The notes under the pieces: model-generated
Told to the model about the DNA's origin: nothing
Seen by the model: the letters and a program-made list of their open reading frames with translations, nothing else
Databases searched by the model: none
In this document: positions 1-6,325 of the stretch, piece after piece
Layout: each line of letters starts with the position of its first letter
Position numbering within the stretch: position 1 is the first letter of the stretch
Source of the DNA: Syntrophaceae bacterium UBA4778
GTDB lineage: Bacteria; Desulfobacterota; Syntrophia; Syntrophales; UBA4778
Direction: 5' to 3'
Length of the DNA: 9,321 nt
Assembly: GCA_002403175.1 (NCBI GenBank)
Contig: DHHG01000334.1
Location: 1-9,321, forward strand
Position numbers and translations under genes: made by a program

Positions 1-220
1 TATTCAGCACAATTGCTTTAATGTTTGCGTCATTTCTAATTTTATTTTGGAGATCGGAAACATGCCTGGAGATCCCCCCGAAAGGGGGCGGATAACTTCC
101 TATAATCAAAACACCTCTGCAAACCAGACTCCTGAAGATATCATTCCGCAACGACTCTCGCCCATTGATCGAATTGAGATCCGGGGCGCTTAGGTCCTTC
201 CTAGTATACTGTCCTATCAT
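1..220 (-). CDS. GT4-type glycosyltransferase, N-terminal fragment (runs off the left edge)
   Basis: This is a partial gene. Reading the minus strand from the ATG at 220 gives 73 uninterrupted codons to the window edge. Residues 37-53 hold a hydrophobic strand followed by GSYPPPFGGISRH. This is the classic first beta-strand and glycine-rich loop of GT4 retaining glycosyltransferases (GT-B fold), which contact the acceptor and start the N-terminal Rossmann domain. The enzyme would be cytoplasmic and transfer a sugar from a nucleotide donor during polysaccharide repeat-unit assembly. The start at 220 has a good Shine-Dalgarno (AGGAG, 7 nt upstream). It leaves about 36 residues before the first strand, which is longer than usual for GT4. 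A TTG at codon 38, with AGAGG 4 nt upstream, is a less likely alternative. The gene is divergent from the beta-helix gene at 416. The catalytic C-terminal half is outside the window, so donor and linkage cannot be guessed. Confidence 0.85.
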   Translation of the reverse strand, partial: MIGQYTRKDLSAPDLNSINGRESLRNDIFRSLVCRGVLIIGSYPPPFGGISRHVSDLQNKIRNDANIKAIVLN

Positions 221-415
221 TCCGTTTCTCCTATTATCCTGCAACTGTCCCGCTCAAAAATTGGTACTTTTTACCTATTGCCTCTTCTTCTTTTTTCAAT
301 GACCATGCTCCTGCAGAAATGATTGCATAGTGATTTAAATCACCGCGCTTCTGCATCAAGAACCGCTAGTCTCATTGCGGTCGCGTACAGCGATACAAAG
401 CCATAAGGAGTTGTC
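221..415. promoter_or_regulatory. Divergent intergenic region between the GT4 gene and the beta-helix gene
   Basis: These 195 bases separate two divergently transcribed genes and must hold at least one promoter in each direction unless transcription enters from outside. I found no convincing -35/-10 pair on either strand and no GG-N10-GC sigma-54 element. A GATAAT on the minus strand lies too close to the Shine-Dalgarno of the left gene to be its -10 box. The clear signals are the 14-bp palindrome listed separately, a good Shine-Dalgarno for the right gene (AAGGAG at 405-410, 5 nt before its ATG), and one for the left gene. Confidence 0.6.
330..343. promoter_or_regulatory. Perfect 14-bp palindrome, candidate operator
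   Basis: GTGATTTAAATCAC is a perfect dyad with no spacer. It is flanked by a second inverted repeat, TGCAGAA at 312-318 and TTCTGCA at 349-355, whose centre is offset by 3 bp. It lies 72 bp before the beta-helix start codon and about 110 bp before the divergent glycosyltransferase start. That is a sensible place for a dimeric regulator controlling both genes. The regulator is unknown and none is encoded in this window. A perfect 14-bp palindrome is expected about 0.01 times in 195 bp of random sequence, so chance is unlikely but not excluded. Confidence 0.45.
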
Positions 416-1879
416 ATGAAAAAACACCTATTTTCAATTATTGTGCTCCTTTTGTTGCCGATTCCCCTCTGGGGAGCTACTATTTCTGTCTGTTCGAGCG
501 GTTGCAGCTACACCTCGATCCAAAGCGCTTACAATGCAGCAAATACCGGAGATATAGTCGAGATTCGGGACAGCAGGACTTATCTGGAAGCTGTCAACAT
601 GAACAAAAGCGGAACCTCATCAAGCCCTATTACACTCAGAGCCGCATCGGGTTTCACACCCGCCATCAGTTCAACTGGAGGATGGGTAGATGGAGCAGTC
701 GTCATCAGCGGTCATTGGAATGTACTTTCCGGAGTTGTAATCGGCCCGGTTCGAAGTGGCAATGGAGTCTATATCACGGGTACTCACAATATTGTACAGA
801 ACTGTACTCTGAAGGATATCGATACCCTTGAGATGATCGCCGGAACATCCGGAGAGGGAATCAATATTGCGGGCGGCCAGTACAATGTTGTTCGGAACAA
901 CTCCATTGGAGATTGCGCACACAGTTGCATCACTTTGATGCGTGGAAGCCAAAGCGCCAGCTATAATCAGATTCTCAATAATAAAATTCAGTGCAATTAC
1001 GGTCATGGTGTTTCCATTCTCTTCGCCAGTACGCAATACAATCTTATAGAAGGAAATGACATATCCAGAATCGGTACCTATTCGCAAAGCTCAGGGAAGA
1101 ACGGTATTCAGATAAGCGGTGGCAGCAATAATTCCATCCGGAAAAACATTTTTCATTCTCTCTATAACAGGGGAATCGAAATCGGGGCCTATTCGGCTGA
1201 TTCCTCTCCTATCAACAACAATTATATTTACAACAACACGTTCTATAATATTCCGACGCGTTCAGATATCACCGGGAATAATGCCTGGGTAAAAATAGGA
1301 ACCGCCTCATCGGGCCCCTATACGGTCAGAGACAATAAATTCATCAATAACATTGTCGCTAAGGTTGGTATGCAGCAAACTTCAGAATGGAGTGCCGGTC
1401 TCCACGGCGTTTGGTTATACGGCCATACGACCGAATACGATGCCGGCGACACCGAATCTGCAGTCACGGCCACGAACGATTGGAATGGGAACATTCTGAA
1501 GAATAACTGCATTCGGGTTTTCTTTAGTAATGCATATCAATTGAATTATGATAGCGCCATTTACTACGCCAATGCAGGAGGTGGCGTTGTTCTCAGATAT
1601 TCTGTTACCGGTGTGAACGGCAAGGGATCGATGAGCGGAAACACAACGAGCGACCCGCTATTTGCTTCCCTGGACGATGCACAATCTAACTGGTGGTATC
1701 TACAGAGCGGCAGTCCTATGATTGACGGGGGAATCGTAGTGAATGATCCGAATGCGGCAACAGGCGGATGGAAACAATTAACATATAGTGGATCAAGACC
1801 CGACATCGGGGCTTTTGAAGCATCCGGCACTGCCTCCACTTCCATAAGTGCACCGCGAAATTTGAGAATTATGCAATAG
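416..1879 (+). CDS. Secreted right-handed parallel beta-helix protein with choice-of-anchor-Q-like C-terminus
   Basis: The product (487 aa) has a signal peptide: MKK, a leucine/isoleucine core to about residue 18, then LWGA with cleavage near 20-21. Residues 22-75 match the usual opening of secreted beta-helix proteins (AYNAANTGDIVEI, then SSPITLRA). Residues 95-315 are PbH1-type coils rich in N-x-I and G-I-x-I rungs, such as GNGVYITG, GEGINIAGG and NGIQISGG. This fold binds or cleaves acidic polysaccharides, as in pectate-lyase-like and NosD-like proteins. Residues 410-468 (DPLF, SGSPMIDGG, RPDIGAFE) fit the choice-of-anchor-Q module that caps many such proteins. Only about 20 residues follow, ending in PRNLRIMQ, with no PEP-CTERM, LPXTG or transmembrane helix, so it is probably periplasmic or released. 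Start is supported by AAGGAG 5 nt upstream. The gene stands alone on the plus strand. No catalytic triad is recognisable, so lyase activity is only a possibility. Confidence 0.9.
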   Translation: MKKHLFSIIVLLLLPIPLWGATISVCSSGCSYTSIQSAYNAANTGDIVEIRDSRTYLEAVNMNKSGTSSSPITLRAASGFTPAISSTGGWVDGAVVISGHWNVLSGVVIGPVRSGNGVYITGTHNIVQNCTLKDIDTLEMIAGTSGEGINIAGGQYNVVRNNSIGDCAHSCITLMRGSQSASYNQILNNKIQCNYGHGVSILFASTQYNLIEGNDISRIGTYSQSSGKNGIQISGGSNNSIRKNIFHSLYNRGIEIGAYSADSSPINNNYIYNNTFYNIPTRSDITGNNAWVKIGTASSGPYTVRDNKFINNIVAKVGMQQTSEWSAGLHGVWLYGHTTEYDAGDTESAVTATNDWNGNILKNNCIRVFFSNAYQLNYDSAIYYANAGGGVVLRYSVTGVNGKGSMSGNTTSDPLFASLDDAQSNWWYLQSGSPMIDGGIVVNDPNAATGGWKQLTYSGSRPDIGAFEASGTASTSISAPRNLRIMQ

Positions 1880-1891
1880 AAGATTGAATGC

Positions 1892-1935
1892 ATTCCGGAA
1901 GAGATATCAATATGCTGCGGTATCTCTTCCGGAAT
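1892..1935. terminator. Long hairpin between convergent genes, probable bidirectional transcription end
   Basis: Arms at 1892-1908 and 1919-1935 pair over 17 positions: 15 perfect pairs (ATTCCGGAAGAGATA with its complement), then one T-G wobble and one C-G pair. The loop has 10 nt. It begins 12 nt after the beta-helix stop and lies 16 nt past the stop of the converging deacetylase-like gene, so it could end or protect both transcripts. Neither side has an immediate run of T: the nearest is a T5 tract about 13 nt beyond the right arm. It is therefore not a textbook intrinsic terminator. It could instead be a barrier to 3' exonucleases or a dyad bound by protein. Confidence 0.6.
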
Positions 1936-1951
1936 AAACACTGAAGCATTT

Positions 1952-3175
1952 TTAGTCTGACCGCGAGTACCTTTTATTTTTCTGCTTTCTACATTTGTTA
2001 TCCGTTCCCGAATTTTTATATGGCTTTAATAGGTAATCTCTGAATTGTCCGGGATTCCCAGTCTCGCCTGCTTCCGCAGCCTTTATGATATTGTAGCATT
2101 CCCTGGCAGTCACATAGTGCAGGCGGTAGTTTTTCCCGTCATTATATTTCCTCTCCAGACAATTATACATTTCGTCGGCTTTCGCTCCCAACAGCGCATT
2201 CCAACTCCCCTCTTGTGCACCATGACAGTGTACCTTAACAATAATCCATTCCTTTCTTCCCCTTACATGAATATGCTCCTTCACCCACAGATCTATTCGT
2301 TGCAGTGTTCCGGGGTTGCTGCCGGAAATTTCCCCATTCTCAATCCGTGGCCATACACCATATTTTCTGTCCGCCAGATTCAGCGTCAAAGGGCCTTGGA
2401 TAATCATAAGACCCCGATCCTGCACGGCACCGACCCTTACGTCTTTTCCGGTATTATGTGATTTCGGTGCATTTGGATTATCCAATGCATAATATATGGA
2501 GTTGATCTTTTTCGTCTGACAAGGGCTTGGAGCCGACGGGAGAGTGAAATCCGCGTAACAACCAGTTTCGCTCAGGATCGTGATTTCATTGTTCACACCG
2601 CAGAATGATCCTTTTGGATGCGAATTATCAAGCGCCCAATTGCCATGGACGAAACCATAAGCAATATGTGATACATCACCGATTGTTATGCATGCGCCGT
2701 GTGTTCTGAAATCACGATTGGCCTTGATCAGTTTGTTCCTGAATCCGTCGGAAGTATCATTATTATGATGCAGGTGTATTTCTATCTCTCCAAATCCTCC
2801 TTTGCATAACCGGCTCAGCATTTCCAGATATTCGCTCTCATATTCTTCCTGAGGATAAAACCATGTATGGCGCGGATGATAGGCATCGCTATCAAGATGT
2901 TTTTTTGCCATTACCGGATAGTCATCGAGCCATTTTTGTACTCTTTTCCTGGCCTCATTCGCAGTGGGATTGCACCATTTAGGCTCGAAGTGGTCGACCA
3001 TGCAGAAAAGTACGTCCACCGGTTCAGCGGATCCAGGTTTAATAATGAAACTCCTGCCGGCCAAGTGCTTGATCCGTTGCCGGAGATAACTCCACAACCA
3101 GATTTGGATGTTTTTTTTTCTGATCGCAAAGGCAGCAATAGACAATGGAATAATAAACAGCAAGGCGGTCAGCAT
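1952..3175 (-). CDS. Membrane-anchored polysaccharide-deacetylase-like protein
   Basis: The product (407 aa) begins with a hydrophobic stretch (residues 1-18) followed by RKK. This suggests a single N-terminal membrane anchor; the orientation is uncertain. Residues 53-320 show NodB-like features: a DVLFCMVDHFEP strand (53-65) with candidate metal or base residues D61 and E64, a histidine-rich EIHLHHNND segment (132-140), GFVHGNWALDN (174-184), and HCHGAQ (316-321) near the end of the domain. The tail LHYVTARECYNI...GETGNPGQFRDYL (352-382) recalls a hypothetical family I associate with EPS loci. The likely role is metal-dependent deacylation of a polysaccharide at the membrane, inferred from fold and context. 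The start has GGAGG 9 nt upstream. The gene is last in the minus-strand run, 68 nt after the glycosyltransferase. Nine consecutive A residues (3119-3111) fall just after the anchor. The extreme C-terminus is lysine/arginine rich. Confidence 0.75.
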   Translation of the reverse strand: MLTALLFIIPLSIAAFAIRKKNIQIWLWSYLRQRIKHLAGRSFIIKPGSAEPVDVLFCMVDHFEPKWCNPTANEARKRVQKWLDDYPVMAKKHLDSDAYHPRHTWFYPQEEYESEYLEMLSRLCKGGFGEIEIHLHHNNDTSDGFRNKLIKANRDFRTHGACITIGDVSHIAYGFVHGNWALDNSHPKGSFCGVNNEITILSETGCYADFTLPSAPSPCQTKKINSIYYALDNPNAPKSHNTGKDVRVGAVQDRGLMIIQGPLTLNLADRKYGVWPRIENGEISGSNPGTLQRIDLWVKEHIHVRGRKEWIIVKVHCHGAQEGSWNALLGAKADEMYNCLERKYNDGKNYRLHYVTARECYNIIKAAEAGETGNPGQFRDYLLKPYKNSGTDNKCRKQKNKRYSRSD

Positions 3176-3224
3176 AAATCAATGCCTCCGGATGAGAAAT
3201 GAATCTGCTTCGGGGAAATGTACG

Positions 3225-3230
3225 ATTATA
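3225..3230 (-). promoter_or_regulatory. Possible internal -10 box upstream of the deacetylase-like gene
   Basis: The 68-nt gap between the glycosyltransferase stop and the deacetylase-like start contains an exact TATAAT on the minus strand, which would give a leader of about 43 nt. No good -35 element is visible at 15-18 bp spacing (the best is CTCATT), and there is no extended TG. The match could be chance in an AT-rich gap. If real, it would let the deacetylase-like gene be transcribed separately from the operon. Confidence 0.25.
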
Positions 3231-3243
3231 CTTCCATTACGTT

Positions 3244-4413
3244 TTAAAATGAGTGGCAGTCATTCTCCGGTTTGTTTTCAATCAGAGAGGATATTTGACT
3301 TAGCTTATGATCCCAACTTTCCATTTTCATACGCATAGATCTTTCATGTCGCACATTTTTATCATCACGTTGCAATTCTCTTTCAATTGCATTTATCATT
3401 TCATCCGGCGTCTTTGCGATTCGCACAAGATCGGAATATTTTTTTACTTCGGGCAGGGGCGTGGATACAACGGGAATCCCGGCGGCCAGGTACTCACGCA
3501 GCTTAATCGGATTCACATTCAGGGTGAGTTCATTGATAACAAATGGAATGATACTTATATCGAATCCCTTCAGAAAGGGTAAAAGCTTTTCATACGGCTT
3601 TTGACCGAGAAAATGTACATTTGGACATTTTTTGATGTGTTCGATATTAATACAGACTTTTCCAATAAAGACAAAGGACCATTCCGGACGAAGTTTCGAT
3701 ACCTTCTCGATCAGTTCATAGTCCAACCATTCATGGATAAGGCCAACAAATCCTATGATCGGTTTTCGATATTTGGAAAGTTCATCAGCGACTTGCACAT
3801 CCGACGAGAGTGTTTTAGCAAAATATTCATAATCCACCCCGTGTGTAATCAAATGCGTTCGAGGATTGTACCGGATCTTATCCTGAAATAATTTTTCAGA
3901 ACTTGTGAAAACGATATCCACTTTTTTCAAAAGATCGCTTTCCATTTTGCGCATTGCAGGACCATTCATGAAGGAAAATTGAGACCATTCATCGACACAA
4001 TAGTATACTATATGATCGGCGCTGATTTGATCCAGAATCTCTACAACATTCGGAAGAAAGGTCCAAATCTGGATGCTCTGCATACCCAATTTTTTTCTAT
4101 AATGATTGATGAATGCTTTCAGGATGTATTTATTAATAGCCCTGGCCACAGGAGAGGACGGTAAAGGAATCACGATGGGAGTAAAATGATGCAGGTTATT
4201 ATTTATCCGGACCAGACCCTTTCTCCACAATTTTATTTTCCTTGTTATCCTCTTCAGATCAGCACCACTCAGCTTGGGATTTCTCATGCCGATGGAATTG
4301 ATCCAGATGATTCTGTTGTTTCTGGACAACAGTTTCATAACCTGATGCTTGCTGGTCGGATCGCTTTCCCAATCATTCGCAAAACAGATGATATTTTTTC
4401 CTTTCAGATCCAC
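3244..4413 (-). CDS. GT4-family glycosyltransferase
   Basis: The start chosen is GTG at 4413, giving 389 aa. It has GGAG 9 nt upstream and lies 4 nt after the amidotransferase stop. An ATG at 4521 in the same frame would add 36 residues entirely overlapping the amidotransferase gene, with no family resemblance. From GTG the protein starts KGKNIICFAND, a normal first strand for GT-B enzymes. Other landmarks are VYYCVDEWSQF (residues 136-146), ITHGVDYEYF (189-198), which closes the N-terminal domain, and GFVGLIHEW (221-229), which opens the donor domain. The nucleotide-sugar-binding loop is NPIKLREYLAAGIPVVSTPL (301-320), typical of GT4. There is no signal peptide, so the enzyme is expected on the cytoplasmic face, adding a sugar to a lipid-linked repeat unit. 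Donor and linkage cannot be read from sequence. It resembles the TuaH-like subset of GT4, but I would not name it. Confidence 0.9.
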   Translation of the reverse strand: MDLKGKNIICFANDWESDPTSKHQVMKLLSRNNRIIWINSIGMRNPKLSGADLKRITRKIKLWRKGLVRINNNLHHFTPIVIPLPSSPVARAINKYILKAFINHYRKKLGMQSIQIWTFLPNVVEILDQISADHIVYYCVDEWSQFSFMNGPAMRKMESDLLKKVDIVFTSSEKLFQDKIRYNPRTHLITHGVDYEYFAKTLSSDVQVADELSKYRKPIIGFVGLIHEWLDYELIEKVSKLRPEWSFVFIGKVCINIEHIKKCPNVHFLGQKPYEKLLPFLKGFDISIIPFVINELTLNVNPIKLREYLAAGIPVVSTPLPEVKKYSDLVRIAKTPDEMINAIERELQRDDKNVRHERSMRMKMESWDHKLSQISSLIENKPENDCHSF

Positions 4414-4417
4414 GCCT

Positions 4418-6289
4418 TCAGCTCCGGAATCCACTGTTGATGAAACGTTTATGCCAGATCTCAAATACCAAAAGATTCCACAACTTCTCACCGTTATTAA
4501 CTGTTCCGGATTTGTGATCATCTAATAGGGATTCTATATAGGAGCAATGAAAGTAATTGCTGCATGCACTCGAGGTATCCAGTAGGACTGCCTTTGCAAT
4601 CCCATTGAAATCCTCCTGGAACCATTTGTCTATCGGGGTATAAAATCCAACTTTTTTCCTTTTAATAATCTCCTTAGGAATCACCTTCTCTGCAGCCTTA
4701 CGCAAGAGATACTTTGTCTGACGTCCTCTGATTTTCTGATTGGGAGGCAGCGAATATACATACTCAACCAAACGATGGTCCAGAAATGGAACCCTCAATT
4801 CCTGAGATGACGCCATTGTCATCTTGTCCGCCTTGACTAGCAAATCATCCGGAAGCCATGTGTTCATGTCCACATAGAGCATTCGATTCAAAGGGGAATT
4901 GCTTTCCGTTTTTTTGTAGTACTTGCTGAAGACAGAATCATGATCGGTAGCGGGGTTATTTCCATTGCTATAGAGCCTGATCAGCTCTGCCGCCGTAAAT
5001 ACTTTGGATACTCCCCTGTACCTTTCTTCCAGAGGCAATGAGGCCATTTCCAGATATCTTTGATACTTCTCTCCCGAAGATATTTTAGCAAGCTTCAAAA
5101 GCAAGATTCTTGCAGAATTCAGCTTTCTGAATTCCTCAATCAGAAGCATTTTTTTGTAGATGTAATAGCCCGCAAATACTTCATCGGCTCCTTCTCCGGA
5201 CAGAACAACCGTCGCATGGGGGCGCGAATACTTCGACAAAAAATACAAGGGTATCGAGGCAGGGTCCGACACAGGCTCATCCATATGCCAGACGAAATCC
5301 GGTATAAAATCATAAAAGCTTTGGGCGTTAATGGGGTACTCATGATGCTCAGTATCGAAACGATCTGCAATCATACGTGCAAATGCGAACTCGCCGGCTC
5401 CATCCGCTTTTTCGGGACCGATACAGAATGTCTTAACCCTACCGGTTGCCATTCTGGCCATCATTGCCGCAATCAGACTCGAATCAATCCCCCCACTCAA
5501 AAAAACACCCAGCGGAACTTCACTCATGAGTCTCATTTGGATGCAGTTTTCCAGGAGATTTTCCATTTGCTCTTGAATGGATTCCGCTGAATCTGTATGG
5601 TTTGACTCTTTGGCATGATCCACTTCCCAGTACTTGTGCTCTGTCATACATCCATTTTTGATCAGAATATAATGGCCTGGCATCAGTTTCTTTATGTTCT
5701 GAAACATTGTCAGAGGTCCGGGGACATACCTTAATTTCAAATAGTAGTTCAAAGCTTCCGTATTTACTATCCTGGAAACGGATTGATGAATGAGAATGGC
5801 TTTAATCTCCGACGCAAAAATGAATTGTCCGTCCTGTAAGGCGTAATAAAAAGGTTTGATACCCAATCTGTCCCTGGCGGCAAATAACTCCCTCTTATTT
5901 TCATTCCATACGGCAAATGAAAACATTCCAATAAAATGGGTGACGCATTCGGGACCAAATTCTTCATAGGCATGCAGGATCACTTCCGTATCCGAACGCG
6001 TTCTAAATATATGTCCTTTGGTTCGAAGATATTTTCTAATTGCATCATGATTATAGATTTCACCATTATAGCTGATCCAGACAGTACCGTCCTCATTCGT
6101 CATCGGCTGATGGCCGCCGGCCAGATCGATAATACTGAGCCTGCGGTGTGCTAGACCGACACATCCTTTGGAATACAGCCCCGAAGCATCGGGCCCGCGA
6201 TGCTCCTGTATATTATTCATTGCGATCAATTTCTGCTCGTCAATGGGACGGTTTAGATTCAGGGAAAGTATGCCGCTAATGCCACACAT
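4418..6289 (-). CDS. asnB: Glutamine-dependent asparagine-synthase-like amidotransferase (EPS/XrtA-associated type)
   Basis: The 623-aa protein has the full asparagine synthase B architecture. An N-terminal Ntn glutaminase domain spans residues 1-210, with nucleophile Cys2 (MCGISGI), HRRLSIIDLAGGHQP (48-62), NGEIYN (75-80) and RSDTEV (98-103). The ATP-dependent synthetase domain has the pyrophosphate loop SGGIDSS (265-271), LSGEGADE (363-370) and LPDDLLVKADKMTM (479-492). All expected catalytic residues seem present. Glutamine-derived ammonia would be attached to an adenylated carboxylate. Length and motif wording match the exosortase-A-system amidotransferases of EPS loci, so the substrate may be a sugar acid rather than aspartate (inference). 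Cys2 fixes the start at 6289 even though the Shine-Dalgarno (AAAGGA) sits about 15 nt away. That sequence lies in the loop of a small hairpin. The gene follows the heparinase gene by 36 nt and precedes the glycosyltransferase by 4 nt. Ordinary asparagine synthesis is the alternative role. Confidence 0.93.
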   Translation of the reverse strand: MCGISGILSLNLNRPIDEQKLIAMNNIQEHRGPDASGLYSKGCVGLAHRRLSIIDLAGGHQPMTNEDGTVWISYNGEIYNHDAIRKYLRTKGHIFRTRSDTEVILHAYEEFGPECVTHFIGMFSFAVWNENKRELFAARDRLGIKPFYYALQDGQFIFASEIKAILIHQSVSRIVNTEALNYYLKLRYVPGPLTMFQNIKKLMPGHYILIKNGCMTEHKYWEVDHAKESNHTDSAESIQEQMENLLENCIQMRLMSEVPLGVFLSGGIDSSLIAAMMARMATGRVKTFCIGPEKADGAGEFAFARMIADRFDTEHHEYPINAQSFYDFIPDFVWHMDEPVSDPASIPLYFLSKYSRPHATVVLSGEGADEVFAGYYIYKKMLLIEEFRKLNSARILLLKLAKISSGEKYQRYLEMASLPLEERYRGVSKVFTAAELIRLYSNGNNPATDHDSVFSKYYKKTESNSPLNRMLYVDMNTWLPDDLLVKADKMTMASSQELRVPFLDHRLVEYVYSLPPNQKIRGRQTKYLLRKAAEKVIPKEIIKRKKVGFYTPIDKWFQEDFNGIAKAVLLDTSSACSNYFHCSYIESLLDDHKSGTVNNGEKLWNLLVFEIWHKRFINSGFRS

Positions 6290-6300
6290 AAATATGTAAT

Positions 6301-6318
6301 CTGATCCTTTCTTATCAG
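6301..6318 (-). promoter_or_regulatory. Small hairpin presenting the amidotransferase Shine-Dalgarno
   Basis: On the minus strand, CTGATAAGAAAGGATCAG lies between the heparinase stop and the amidotransferase ATG. CTGAT pairs with ATCAG (5 bp), and the 8-nt loop contains the AAGG core of the only visible ribosome-binding site. The stem is short and weak, and the site is about 15 nt from the start codon, further than usual. It may slightly tune translation or be chance. Confidence 0.2.
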
Positions 6319-6325
6319 GTATGGA

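Noticed and set aside
74..88. GC-rich inverted repeat CCCCCC-GAAA-GGGGG
   Set aside because: It lies inside the coding sequence for the PPPFGG loop of the glycosyltransferase. Codons for proline and glycine produce this pairing by themselves.
204..209. TATACT as a plus-strand -10 box
   Set aside because: It lies within the glycosyltransferase coding region, is part of a palindromic AGTATACT, and has no -35 element at proper spacing.
229..240. GATAAT as a minus-strand -10 box for the left-edge gene
   Set aside because: A start site from it would fall in or next to the Shine-Dalgarno sequence, and no -35 element is present.
671..1087. Open frame on the minus strand inside the beta-helix gene
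   Set aside because: It is antisense to a well-supported gene, has no ribosome-binding site or family resemblance, and is best explained by codon bias of the real frame.
416..1879. PEP-CTERM or other sorting signal on the beta-helix protein
   Set aside because: The C-terminus has no VPEP-like motif, hydrophobic helix or basic tail, so it is not an exosortase substrate as written.
5060..5590. 176-codon plus-strand frame antisense to the amidotransferase gene
   Set aside because: It lies wholly within a conserved enzyme gene on the other strand and has no recognisable domain. The low-complexity match to any family is nil by eye.
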